Below, piece after piece: positions 34,922 through 47,282 of a stretch of DNA of 64,000 nt (its first letter is position 1; each line of letters begins with the position of its first letter). The stretch comes from Amphimedon queenslandica. Taxonomy: Eukaryota; Porifera; Demospongiae; Haplosclerida; Niphatidae. Below the pieces are notes generated by a model. The model saw nothing but the letters and a program-made list of their open reading frames with translations. It did no database searches and was not told the origin of the DNA. The position numbers were made by a program, and so were the translations under genes. The stretch lies in NCBI RefSeq assembly GCF_000090795.2, contig NW_003546275.1, forward strand, positions 238,787 through 302,786, read 5' to 3'.

Positions 34922-37900
34922 TCACTGGCCGATCATTGATAAGACAGTGTGTACTTGATCTGCCAAATCCTTTCCTGAATAAAGAAAATTTAAGTTTTCA
35001 GAGTTCCATGAATGATTGGGTAATAATATCATACATGATGTACCTTCACTTTTCAATGAATTGAATGTTTTAGAAAGCTCTTGGTGTAAAAATTTATGCT
35101 TTATTAAAACCTTTGTCTAAAAACAAATTCATATTTAATCTCTCACTATACATTGTACCTTGCTACAATTATACAGTAAAGAGTGAACCCCAACTGTCAC
35201 TACTTTGATAAATTTTTCCTCTTCAGTTTTCAAACATTTGATAAAAATATCCATCACTTTCTCTATAAATAAACATTAATTTATTCATTATTGCATTGAC
35301 TTACCATTGGAAGCAAGAGGAGCTTTGCTAGGGCCATAGAAACAAAGATTTCTCAATATAGCGACACAATTGAGTTTGTCTCTTCTCCTTTTTAAATGTG
35401 CCCACAAGTCACACAGTAGATCCACTGAACCTAATCAAACAAAGCGAATGTGAAGCAATTCTATTGTAATGAATCCATCATGATACCTTGTAGCTTGGCT
35501 ACTAAACTCATTCCATCATTAGTGAAAGTATAGTTAACAAGTAGATGGAGCCATTCAGTGACAAGAAGATAAGGAGAAGAGGAGGCAGAATGTTTCGCTA
35601 GATCAACTTTAGGATTAATGAGGAGAAATGAAGAGAGGAAATTCGTCTATTAAAAAAAGTATTAAAATTTAAAACCAAGCTCATGCGTATACCTTTTTAA
35701 TAACAGCTCTGCATTCTTGTGAAGAGACAGAGTTACATAAAACAGAGAATAGATCTACCAGGACAAGAGAGTAAGGAGGTGGAGAGCATTGATCTGTTGA
35801 CGTGCTCTTCATGTTGGATAGGATGGATAATGATGCTGTCTTTAGTAACTGCTGATATAAACTAACGCCACTAACAACTGTAGGACCTTTGCCATCATTC
35901 AACATAGCCAAATGAGCTGCAGGAAAAAAATATAAACTTATGTTCTGTATTTTTATGGTTGGTTTACCCTCAGGACAATGTGCAGTAAAAACAGTTAGGA
36001 GCTGTAAAAATGGCTTGAGTAGAGTCATATTGATAACTATCGATGGCCACAAAATACTGAGAGCATTCATGAGGCCAGCTTTAACAGCTACCAACTAATT
36101 CAAAATGAGAAGGATCTGACATAAAAACAAAGAAAGAATAATCTAATACCTTAAGTGAATTGTTGTCATGAAGTGCATTCTGAAGGAGTTTAAAACATTT
36201 GACTATTTCCTTAACTTCAGTGTATACTGTTTTCTATTACAGATAATATGAAAAAGAGATTATACATTAATATATAATACTTTTTTCCTATTAGATGATT
36301 TAGCTAGAGAATCAACAGTCAATTTAGTGTGAAGTGATATAAGTTGCTCAGTCACTGATTCCACCAGACCAGCTAAAACAGAACACATGTAAATGGATAT
36401 AAACCATACATACAAACCTTCCATCATAATCTCTTTAGCTGTCTGGCTTGATGCTAGTAAAAGACACAGTCCAATCCATGAGAGTTCTCTCACTAGAGCT
36501 AGTTTTTCGTTTTCCCCTTCTACTGGCTTGACTTCAAACTTTTCCCATAAAGTCATTGATAACTCCCTCACTGTATCACTGTCAAGAGCAGAGAGAAGAG
36601 AGAAAGAGAGAGAGGAGGACCTGGAAGCACTGGAAGATGATGATGGAGAGAGAGACGAAAAGGAAGAGGAGGAGGAAGGTGAGAGGATGGAGCCTTGAGA
36701 TGATGAACTGAGAGGTCTTTTAACATGACATCTTGATAGGAGTCTAGATAAAAGTGTCAGACAGTTTACTGATAGTTCTTGTATCTCGAATGTTAGACTG
36801 TACACCAACAACTCTAATGAGAGGAAAGAATTAGAGAAATTAATGAAGCAAAAATCATAGTAAACGTATAGTAGGAATAAAATTGTCAGTGGATTGTCAA
36901 GTTGCTCAAAAATTAGGCATATACATGATCTTATATGTTGTATAGAAAGTTTGAACTGATTCCAATCAAATTCAGATTTTTATGAATTTTTAAAGTTGCT
37001 CCAAATGCCATGCACTGTATTGTAGTGCTTGTCAGCTCATGAAGCTCATCCTATTTAGCTCACTTAGCATGCTTTGTGGGAAACCCTATTGGATAAGGTG
37101 CATCATGTTTTATGTGTATGTATTGTAGTTTTGTAGTTTAAGGTTCTACCTGTGAAGTTCTTCCATTCTTCAATCAAGCACTTCCATACAATCTCTTCTC
37201 TCTCAGAAATGGCCTCTCTCTTTTTTTCTTCTTCCGTCAGTCCTCGTAAAAATTTAACAATCTCTAGACACAACGCATCAAATTTTGAAGCACAGCCTAC
37301 AAAATTATACGATCATTTTAAAAAATTGCACATGAAATTCATCCACCTTGTGGCAGAATATCCCTCCATTGCATTAACTGGAGGGAATGAGATGCTGTGG
37401 CTTTGAGTTGGTCATGTGACATTATCCCTTGATCATGTGACTCAATGCAAGAGCTGTTGATAGTTGATACAGAAATGACATGAAGCAAAGCTATGACTCT
37501 AATATATAGATCAAGCCATGACACTGCTAGACTGAAAACAAAAGAGAATGAAATATAGTAGTATTATATATTATAATGACTCACTTATCCCACAGTGATG
37601 GAGAAATGATGAAAATAAATTTAAAAATACTAGATTTTAGTAGCCTATTATAAATGAAGAATTTTATCCAATCGGTGAATATTTCTTATACATGATTAAA
37701 ATATTTCTATTATTAGTGCTTACCTAATAATAAATGTCACCATGTCCTTCAATACGGTAGCTCTTATTGCAGTTTCTTTTAATGATAGAGCAATACTCAC
37801 AAACTGGCACATGCCAGAAACTACTAAAAACTGACAGTCACTGAAGTAACGATAAGTCAGGACCTTCCAGTCTACAAAACCAGTCAGACCGGTCCTTTCA

Positions 37901-40900
37901 ACTTGTTTGTCCTGATGATCGAGCGACTGGGATTCTTGTATAACTTTCTTTGCTTCCTCAAGAGTTAGTATTTCATCACAATTAGCAATAAGTTGATCAA
38001 AAGCAGATAAAAGGCACTTCATCAATCCAGTATCCTCCATTAGCTCACTAATATCATTATCATACTCTCCATGATATATGATATTAACTGATATGGTAAA
38101 AGCCTTAAAAAAGAGAAAGAGAGAGAGAGTGGTAAAGCTATACAAAAAGACAACTAAATATATATATATATGTGTGTGTAAATATAATTAGAAAAAAAGA
38201 TATAAAAGATAAATGGAACTGAAATGGGAATATATTTTTAAAATTAACTTGATGTCTAATCCAATCAGATTCAGTGTGACTCATTCCAGTATCAATCATT
38301 GCTCCAAGCAGCCCGTTAGTGTGGAGTTCTTTCCATGATCTCAGTAGCACTTTGACTCCATTCGATTGTGAAGAAATGATTGATAATATGCTGTATGTAG
38401 CACAGGAGACCTGAGAATGAGAGAGAGGAGGTTCATATAAGATTTGTATGGTCATGCAGTCACTATTACAAATACTCAAAAATTGAGAATAAATGCTCAC
38501 TTGATTGTCTCTGTCATGGAGCAATGAGTGTATCCATAATAGGCTGTTGTCATCATCCAACCAGTTAATAATGGTATCATTATTATCCTAAATTATTATA
38601 AAGAAGAGAAAACTTTTAACATATACATGTACACGTAACTCAAAAATTTATAGTCGGAATTGGCTTGAACTTTCTACATAGCATAAGTACATCAATATGT
38701 ATCAGAAAATGTAATAAAACTCAGGGGTGATTTTGGAGCCATTTTTTGGAAAAAACCATGGGCTATAGCCTTGGGTATTTTTCAAAAATCGGCCATTTTT
38801 TAAAATGGCCATAACTCGAAAAATTAAAGTCGGAATCAGCTCAAACTTTCTACACAGCATAAGGACATCAATATGTATCAGAAAATGTAATAAAAATGGG
38901 GGGTGATTTCGGAGCCATTTTTTGGAAAAAACCATGGGCTATAGCCTTGGGTATTTTTCAGAAATCAGCCATTTTTTAAAATGGCCGTAACTTGAAAAAT
39001 TAAAGTCGGAATCAGCTCAAACTTTCTACACAGCATAAGGACATCAATATGTATCAGAAAATGTAATAAAACTTAGGGGTGATTTCGGAGCCATTTTTTT
39101 GAAAAAACCATGGGCTATAGCCTTGGGTATTTTTCAGAAATCAGCCATTTTTTAAAATGGCTGTAACTTGAAAAATTAAAGTCGGAATCAGCTCAAACTT
39201 TCTACACAGCATAAGTACATCAATATGTATCAGAAAATGTAATAAAAATTGGGGGTGATTTCGGAGTCATTTTTTGGAAAAAACCATGGGCTATAGCCTT
39301 GGGTATTTTTCAGAAATCAGCCATTTTTTAAAATGGCCGTAACTTGAAAAATTAAAGTCGGAATCAGCTCAAACTTTCTACACAGCATAAGGACATCAAT
39401 ATGTATCAGAAAATGTAATAAAACTTAGGGGTGATTTCAGAGCCATTTTTTGGAAAAAACCATGGGCTATAGCCTTGGGCATTTTTCAGAAATCGGCCAT
39501 TTTAAAAATGGCCATAACTTGAAAAATTAAAGTCGAAATCAGCTCAAACTTTCTACACAGCATAAGTACATCAATATTTATCAGAAAATATAATAAAAAT
39601 TGGGGGTGATTTCGGAGCCATTTTTTGGAAAAAACCATGGGCTATAGCCTTGGGTATTTTTCAGAAAATAGCCTGCTTCATGTAAACAATTACTTTGTCA
39701 TTGCTGATGCTCATTGAATGTATGATGAACAATAAATAAGAAAGACATTGTACACACAATCTTGTAATTCCTTTTAGCATAAAAGAGCCAAAGGATGTAC
39801 CTCTCTCAGTCACTGATGACCATATTAACTGAGAAAAAGAGAAATTAAACATTTAAGAGATGCAAAGTAAAAATAGATACATAAAAATAGTAAAGATCCT
39901 ATACCTACCTTTCTTACTGAGGCCATTAATGAACTTAATGCATCAATCCTGTCAAAATTCACATTATTTCTATAATAAAATTATAATGAGTGCTCATCGA
40001 TATACCCTCTTATGTCATTCTACAAGAGTAGCATGCACAATGTACAGTACCTGCTAATGTTCTTCAAGATATTAAGGATACATTGAAGAGACAAATATAA
40101 GACAGACCTATCATTTGAGTCTGAGCTGATGACTTGTGTCAGTATTAGTAGCAATGAAACATTATGAGCTGGTGCCTCAGTCAATGACTGAGATACAAAT
40201 AAAAGAAACTCTTTCACTAGCTCCCTAAATAATTACAAAAATATAACCAGCAAAACTTCACAATGTACATACACTATTACTTGTTCGTGTCTTCTTCTCT
40301 ACAAAATAAATGTCTAACGAGAAAACCATCTTTTGAAGCTACCGAGCTCAATAACCACTCCCATTGTGATCGACCAATCAAATTAGAAGAAATGGATCTT
40401 AAACAACTAAGGGTAGACACTGCAATGTTTTCGTCTTCCTTGGTCTTTGGGGCTTTAGTAAGGAACTTTTGAAATACTTCTTGAATATTAAACGAGAGGC
40501 TCTTGTGGGAGGAGGCAGAGAGAGGGGAGAGCAAGAGGGAGACTTTTAAAGACTCGAAAACAGGAAAAACTCGCTTGACTGGTCTAGCAAGCAAACTTAA
40601 ATAATATCCAGCCTAAAGAAAATAAAAAACAAAGTATTATAAAGCAGAAACAGCATACAATATATGCATGATCTAATCTACAAGTATCAATGAATGTACA
40701 CAAACATGAAACATATGTATATGCACATACACATTTAACTCACCATAGTATAACATGAAGTGTATAGGAGAGACTGTAAATCAAATAGAACATTTGACAA
40801 TTCAAGTCTAGTGATATCTTCACCAAAAAGAAACTCCTCCCCTTTTAGAAACGGCCCCTCCCCCATCCTATCCCCCTCTCCATTAGCGGAGGGGATATTG

Positions 40901-41233
40901 TCCACACCCCTAGCAACAGCTAATGCATAATGAAGCCAGAGTCTCCTACGATTAGGAGGAGAGGATGTCATATGAGTTGGAGCGGGAGAAGTTGTACTGG
41001 TGGGCAGAGACAAAGGCTGGACAGAAAATGGCAACTGGATACTATAAAAAAATAAAATGGTCATTTACAAATGGTCACCACATCTCTCTCTCTCTTACTG
41101 TGGAAGGAATAAGGTGTTCATCTTTATTACGTTGACTGGAGGAGAAGGACTGAACTGAAGAATAGCTGAAAATACTATTAGTGATATGATCTGTGATACT
41201 AGACACCTGATAGACTTGTATATGAATGAAACT

Positions 41234-41271
<38 letters not shown>

Positions 41272-44200
41272 AAACAGTGATTATATATATATATATATAT
41301 ATATGACAATATAATAGATGGCTAAAATTATTAACTTTTTGTGCCATTAAATATAATCATACCTCTAAATAATGTGAACATAAACTGATGATTGGACACG
41401 ATGACATTCCTAACTGTACCACTGCCCAGGACTAGCAGCTGGAGACAATTGAGAGAAGAGGATAAAATGTCTTCCCTTTCTTTAACAGTCTTTGTCTGAT
41501 CTGTTAGGATTATCCTCTGGAGAAGAGAGAGAAGGCCTTCCCTGACTGCCATCTCATGCAAAGAGATATCTGGAGAAGAGAGAGAGGGAGAGAGAGAGAG
41601 AGAAATAAGACAGATAGTAAGGCAGGTAGCATAGGTTATACCTTTTAATATACTACTCAGTTGATCCAATGCTGAGACTCTTAATGATACATCAACTTTT
41701 ATAGATCCAGCAACTGATAAAAGATTGCAAATATCCTCACACTACAGAGAGAGAGAGTGGAAAAGGAGGGTAGACCAATAAAAAAGTGAAGTTAAGCAAG
41801 TGAATGCTTCTTTCTTTAATGTTGCACCTTAAAGGTTGAAGAACTAAGAGCAAGTGATGGACAATAGAAATGTAATAAAGGAGGCAAAGGAGATGAGACA
41901 AGGAGAACATCAGAGAAATCCACCATTGATTTCTCTCCATACTCTCTCATTAACTTGTCAAATGACTTCTCACGAATACTAAGAACAGAAATCCCATTAG
42001 CAAAACACGAAATAATTGTGTACCTTTTAATCTTTGAGTAGAGCATGCGAAGGAGCGAGGATGTCCTTATTTGGGAAGAGGCACAATCAAGTAAAATATA
42101 AATTAAAGGGAGCACATTATCGTGAGAAGATTGAGCAGAAAACTACAAGAAATAATGTAACTTGTGAACTAAACTCATCTACTCCCATACCTCAACGAAT
42201 GGTAAGGATTGCAATAAAGTCTGCAATTGCTTGTCCCAAGTCTCTTTATTATTATTATTATTATTAGTATCATTATTTTTCTTAATATCTAAGACAATCA
42301 TTGATATTAAAGGCAATGCCAGTCCTTTTAAATCCTCAGAGAGCATGTCCTGACACAAGGAAAGGACAAACCCAGAAGGAAACAGGACAGGAGACAGCCT
42401 TGTGCAGCTTCCTTCTAAGAAGACCTAGCAAAAGAAGTGCAAATGAGAATGTGGTTTTTAGCAAAAGGACCACAGACGCATGAATATCATTAAAGGCTGA
42501 CCACAAGGGCAACCCACTAGTGCCTGAGCAATATTCCCAGTATATAAAGCGAGCTAGGGCCACTAGACAGATCAAGACTGTACTCACTAGGATCATTTCT
42601 GTAGTACATGTCCCACCGCTAGAAAACACTCTAGCAACAACACCAAGCCACGATGAAGAGATGGAGTTTCCTCCTCTGAGCGTGAAGCTTGCATTGGATC
42701 TGTCCTTGGTGCTACACCAAGGCTGTGTCCTTTGCATTGAGGAGCATTCCTTCTTTCCTCTTGGAGGAAAAGGGAGGAGGAGGAAACATCCAGAGTGGTT
42801 TTTTAACTTTTTAAAAGTCTCTTTTGGTATAAAAAACATTTGATGTACATTTAAATGTCATATTTGTATTATCCTAAATGTAGCACAATTAGACAAACCT
42901 TGTATGACTTGTAGGCTGCCATTTTAACTTCTCTTCTTTCATGAGATGCTAAATTAATTAAGAACTTGTGACATTTCGTAATCAGATCTACATCATCCCC
43001 TTTACCTGAAAGCCTACATGCATTAATAACAATAATCAATTACTAATAAGATCTACTCACAATATTTTACTGATATTCTCAATTGCTAGCGTCACAAATC
43101 TCTTCTCATTAGGACCCCAACAAAAAGACAGACCAGACAAACTGTCCCCAGCTACTTCCAATAACTGGATGGGCATAATATTAGTGGGTTTAGTTTCGTC
43201 AAAAAATGAAAGAAAACGATAGAGTTGTTCAAAAGACGAGCAAAGAGCTCTTTCCTTGATTAAAAGCTGCAAAAATAAAACAATAATAATTATAAGCAAT
43301 GTACTTGTCTTACATTACAGAGTCCATTATCAGTGGATTGAATGAATGAATCTAATGATCCTAATATTGCGTTGTTACTATTAATAATAATATTAACAAA
43401 AGGATCGGCGAGAATCTCCTTGAATACAACACAAACTTGTGAGGACAACAAGTACTAAAATAAAAATATATATAATTAATTCATAAGCTACAACTATGTA
43501 ATTACTATGCATCAAAATTTGCTACCCAATACAATACACAATTATATTAAATTATTATAATACTTACTTTATCATTAGCTTCAAAGAGATGAGAGGAATG
43601 GCATAAGAGTAGAGTGAACCAGTAAGACAAAAGACCCGCTAGTGGACATATCAACTTTAAGAGAAGGTGAGGGGTCAACCCGCTCTCCCTACACCTCCTC
43701 AGTTTCGAGAGACACTTAATAACAGCACCAGCAAAGACATCGAGTGTCTCTATGATCTATTGTTAGTAGAGAGAGGAGGAGGGAAGTGATATAATTATTA
43801 TAAGATCAGCTCACTTTCTCTTTTGAAATCTGACCGTGTCCCTTTACAAGGATAAGTAGTAGATCTGAAACACATGAGCAACACTCTAAACACCTCCCAA
43901 ACATTGAATACAGCTCGTCGCCAGGAAAATCATGACTCCGGCAACCAAAATCGAGCCAAGGCAAATGTCGATCAAGAGAGAGAAGTAACAGGTCGACAAG
44001 GACAGATAGAACGTTGCAGCAAAATGTTTGAATGCTGATTTCCTTAGACGCAAGATGAATGAGCATGTCTTTGGGGTGATCCTCGACATCTTTTGATAAT
44101 AATTTATAACTAAACAGGTGATGGCTATCTTGTGCCAAAGGATTAATCTGCACTTCTAGTCTACCAGTTAGTTTGTGTACAAGAGAGAGAAGAGTAGAAA

Positions 44201-45409
44201 GAGGAGGAGTGTGATCACCTGTCCTAATGTGGACATCTTCTTTTAACTTTTCTAAAAGATGCTAGAAAGAAAGAAAGAGAGAAAGAATTTTAAAAAAGAA
44301 AGAGAGAAACAAAAAAGAAATAAAAAATGTTTGTTAAAAAAGGAAAGAGAGAGAGGAGAGAGTTTATTACTTCAACAATATCAGGTCTTTGAAGGAACAC
44401 TTCTGGAGGAAAATCGTTGAGTAACACTTCCTCAATGAAGCCCCAAGTACTGGTGACACACCCCCTGTCACCAGACTGGAGGCGTGACAATGTACTCCCC
44501 AAAACTTTGATGTCAACTTTCGACAGCGGTAACCATGGAAATGACCCTAACTTTAGGGTAGCATCGTAACTGTTGTTCAAAGAATCACGAGTAGGAGGGG
44601 GTGTGGCCAAAACAGAATCAATCTTAGGACCATCACTAGACAATAAATGAGTTTGTGAGAGATTACTGCCGATACTAAGAGTTGAATGGGTGTGGTCTGA
44701 ATTAGGGGATGCTGTTTGGTGGGTGTGGATATGGGTGTGGTTAAAAGATGGAGACGTAATAGGGGAAGCACTCCCAATGGATGGATGGCTACTGCTGCTG
44801 GTGTGACTATGATCAGTAAAAGATGATGGAAGGTGCAGTAGTTTCTCTAACATTTCGTCAACCATTTCTTGACATGAAGGATTGACATGAGGTCTCAACT
44901 GAGAGAGGAACTCGACCCCACCCACTTCCTGGAGCGTTGTGACTGCCGCCTCAAACTACATGTACAAATGTACAATTAATAATAATTATTATTATTAATA
45001 ATAATTAATAATAATAATAATGATAATAATAATAACAATAATTCCAACAACGAAAACAATAATAAATTATTATTATTATTATTTACTTCAGTTGCATCTC
45101 TAAGTATTTCCAGTGCTAGTCCTTCGTGTATCCATTTCTCGTGATTGAACCACTCCATGAGGTGTATCAGGAAGCGCCTCTCATTGGATAGCTGCGAGGC
45201 TGTGATGAGTCCACTGCTCAGTTTAAACTTGATGCTCCTCAAAGCTCTGGACCTGACATCTACCAGAGGGTGACCTAAGGAAAGGAAAAGAAAAGTATTC
45301 GTATCTACCAGCTTTAAAGAGTCTCTCAAGCCATCTTTCTAAATTGCTTACTTATTTTTTTTAGCAGTTCTCTGTAACTTCCATGATCTTCCTCCTGGGA
45401 TTCCGCCAT
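34922..45409 (-). CDS. Rotatin, centriole/cilium HEAT-ARM repeat protein
   Basis: Rotatin is needed for centriole elongation and for cilia and left-right patterning in vertebrates. The first exons are 45352-45409, 45087-45274 and 44371-44955; the last is 34922-34974. There are more than 20 exons in about 10.5 kb and I did not fix every internal boundary. The N-terminus SHPLVDVRSRALRSIKFKL, NERRFLIHLMEWFN, GGVEFLSQLRPHVNPSCQEM, then FPWLPLSKVD and DFPPEVFLQRPDIVE match the conserved rotatin N-terminal region. The rest is leucine-rich alpha-helical repeat. The C-terminus is GKDLADQVHTVLSMIGQ. One exon near 42250 has a coding AAT repeat (Asn run). Introns host two satellite loci (36898-37010, 38632-39666). 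It is head-to-head with the TPMT-like gene, 528 bp apart. Confidence 0.9.
36898..37010 (-). repeat. Degenerate solo satellite copy, rotatin intron
   Basis: A decayed copy with core on the minus strand (GCATATACATGATCTTATATG, TATAGAAAGTTTGAACTGATTCC in pieces, then TTTTTAAAGTTGCTC). The palindrome is lost. Confidence 0.7.
38632..39666 (+). repeat. Satellite array (subfamily B), 176-bp period, rotatin intron
   Basis: Six tandem units on the + strand. The landmark CCATGGGCTATAGCCTTGGG begins at 38756, 38932, 39108, 39284, 39460 and 39635, giving spacings of 176, 176, 176, 176 and 175. Each unit contains GTCGGAATCAGCTCAAACTT, then TACACAGCATAAGGACATC, then ATGTATCAGAAAATGTAATA. The array is antisense to rotatin. 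Open frames across it are shadows of the repeat. Confidence 0.95.
41238..41306. repeat. GA and TA microsatellites, rotatin intron
   Basis: A GA run at about 41237-41269 followed by a TA run at about 41283-41305. Both lie in an intron of rotatin. Confidence 0.85.
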
Positions 45410-45937
45410 TTTATTTGCCACGCCCAAGATAATTTCCGCTTGAATTGGTTCCACATACCGATAGATCATATTCATAGTGTACCTCATAGTGTACTATTAG
45501 TAGTAGCAAGAGTTTTGATATGAAATAATAGGCATGGTTATAAATATTATAACAATGGTAATTTTTAAAACGAATTTTAGAAATAAAAATTATAAAGGAC
45601 TCGACTTGAGTAGTAATAAAGTCGAAGAGCCTTGAATTTTTACATGATGTTAATATTAGGTTGCAAACATTATCATTGTATTTGTACATGTATGTTAAAC
45701 CATATAAAGTTAATTTGCCTAGTCTTTTGACAAAACTGTTTTAAAGAGCTCATTCAAATGTAGATGATAGTGATGTGTCAGTGTCACTATTATAAGCTGC
45801 ATGTTAGCTGTGAACTCAGAAGATTCAATTCTTGGCAACACTAAGTGCTACTAGCTATTATTGGTAACATGCCAAGCTTTTGTGAATTCATTATTATTGG
45901 TGACAATGAAGCTTTTCTAGTTTAGTACAGCACCAAA
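45410..45937. promoter_or_regulatory. Divergent region, rotatin / TPMT-like
   Basis: 528 bp between two start codons. AT-rich, with a tandem CCTCATAGTGTAC-like duplication near 45477-45495. No recognised promoter motif. Confidence 0.3.
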
Positions 45938-46958
45938 ATGACTACTGACATAAAGTACTGGAAGAAAAAGTGGGAAGAAGATGGAGGAATTCAGTGTGGG
46001 CACATAGACTACGTTGAAACTATCTTGAAGGTATCAAATGATAGTTTATTAAAAGAACAAATTCTATAATATTGATTAAATTATATATGTGTTGTTAATT
46101 TTATGTTCTTTTCACCCCTCACTCTTTCTTCTTTTCATGTCTGCTTGTCTATATGAACAATTGTGTGTGTGTTTTTCCCTTGCATTCTCTTCTTTCCCTG
46201 GCTGACATAGTGTTCTATGTTAGACTATCAGTGTTTTACTGTACTTTCATTTCTCCTCTCTGTCTGTCTATGCTATGTTGCACTGTAAAGTTAAATAAAA
46301 AAATTAATAAATAAATAAATAAAACTGTAGAACAACTATGATTTCCTAACAGCTGGTAGAGATAGATGCTCTGTATTTGTTCCTCTCTGTGGTAAGAGTC
46401 TTGACATGAAGTGGTTGGCAGCTCAGAAAGGCCACAATGTTGTTGGCATTGACATTGTGGATTTATCAGCTCAGCAATTCTTTGCTGAAAATAATGTTCC
46501 ATTTAATAAATGTAAGACAAAGTATGCATTGCATAGAATATTCAACTGATCTTTTAGATACGATTGATGATGATTTCTTTGTATATGAATCAACAGAAAA
46601 TGCAATCAAAATTAAATTCTTTGTTGGAGATATTTTTGATGTCTCGGCTCAGTCGGCTGGGTACTTTGATGCTGTCTGGGATTGTAATGCTCTGGTAGCC
46701 ATAAAGCCTCCAGACAGAAATAAATATATATGCAAGATTGATTCTCTATTGAAGCCTTCTGGCTGCATCCTTCTTTCTACTTATGAGTATGACCCAACTC
46801 TTCATAATACTGATCCATATCCTATGACTCCTGATGATATTAAATTGCTTTTCTCTTCATTTTATGTCCAATTAGTTGAAACAATGGATGCATCAGAATA
46901 CTTTAACTTTAAGTTTCCTTGGTCAAAAAGACACGTGTTTCAAATAAAAAGGAAATAG
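45938..46958 (+). CDS. Thiopurine S-methyltransferase-like SAM methyltransferase
   Basis: Class I SAM-dependent methyltransferase of the TPMT family. Exons: 45938-46030, 46331-46511, 46558-46958; 675 nt (224 aa). N-terminal KYWKKKWEEDGGIQCGHIDY, then VFVPLCGKSLDMKWLAAQKG (the SAM-binding motif I region, PLCGK), GHNVVGIDIVDLSAQQFF, FDAVWDCNALVAIKPPDRNKY and LLSTYEYDPTLHNTDPYPMT fit TPMT from end to end. The physiological substrate in invertebrates is unknown. The fold and SAM binding are secure; thiopurine activity is inference. It is the only gene here followed head-to-tail by the next one. Confidence 0.93.
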
Positions 46959-47282
46959 TAAAAGGAGACAGAATCTTGAACACATTATATAATAATAAAT
47001 ACTAGATCTACTATATATTATGTAGTTACAATAATTTGAATAAAAATGATAGCAACAACAATAATGAAAATTAATGATGAACAGCAAGTCTTTTATCTGT
47101 TTGAATACTTGGCATAATTGAGCTGCTATAATAATGACATTCATGGCCTGTTTGCGTATGGTTGATAACGAGCCACGCCCGAACTTTAAACAGAATTGTG
47201 GGTGGCTTAGGGCGGACTTTTCTGCAAAGAAGCTGAAGAACAAGGTCTACTAAAGATAAAGCGTCTTTTTTTCAACAGAGCG
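46959..47282. other. Intergenic region, TPMT-like to ADGRV1-like
   Basis: 324 bp, AT-rich. It must hold the TPMT-like 3' UTR and the ADGRV1-like promoter. No clear motif was seen. Confidence 0.35.

Noticed and set aside
38702-38935. 77-codon frame with repeated FFPKNGSK-like motif
   Set aside because: It is the 176-bp satellite read as protein; the frame simply stays open across two units.
42336-42839. 167-codon minus-strand frame in rotatin
   Set aside because: Its 3' part runs across a clear acceptor (TTTTGCTAG near 42425) into the wrong frame; the true exon reads LSLCQDMLSEDLKGLALP. The frame as a whole is a composite shadow, though part may be exon.
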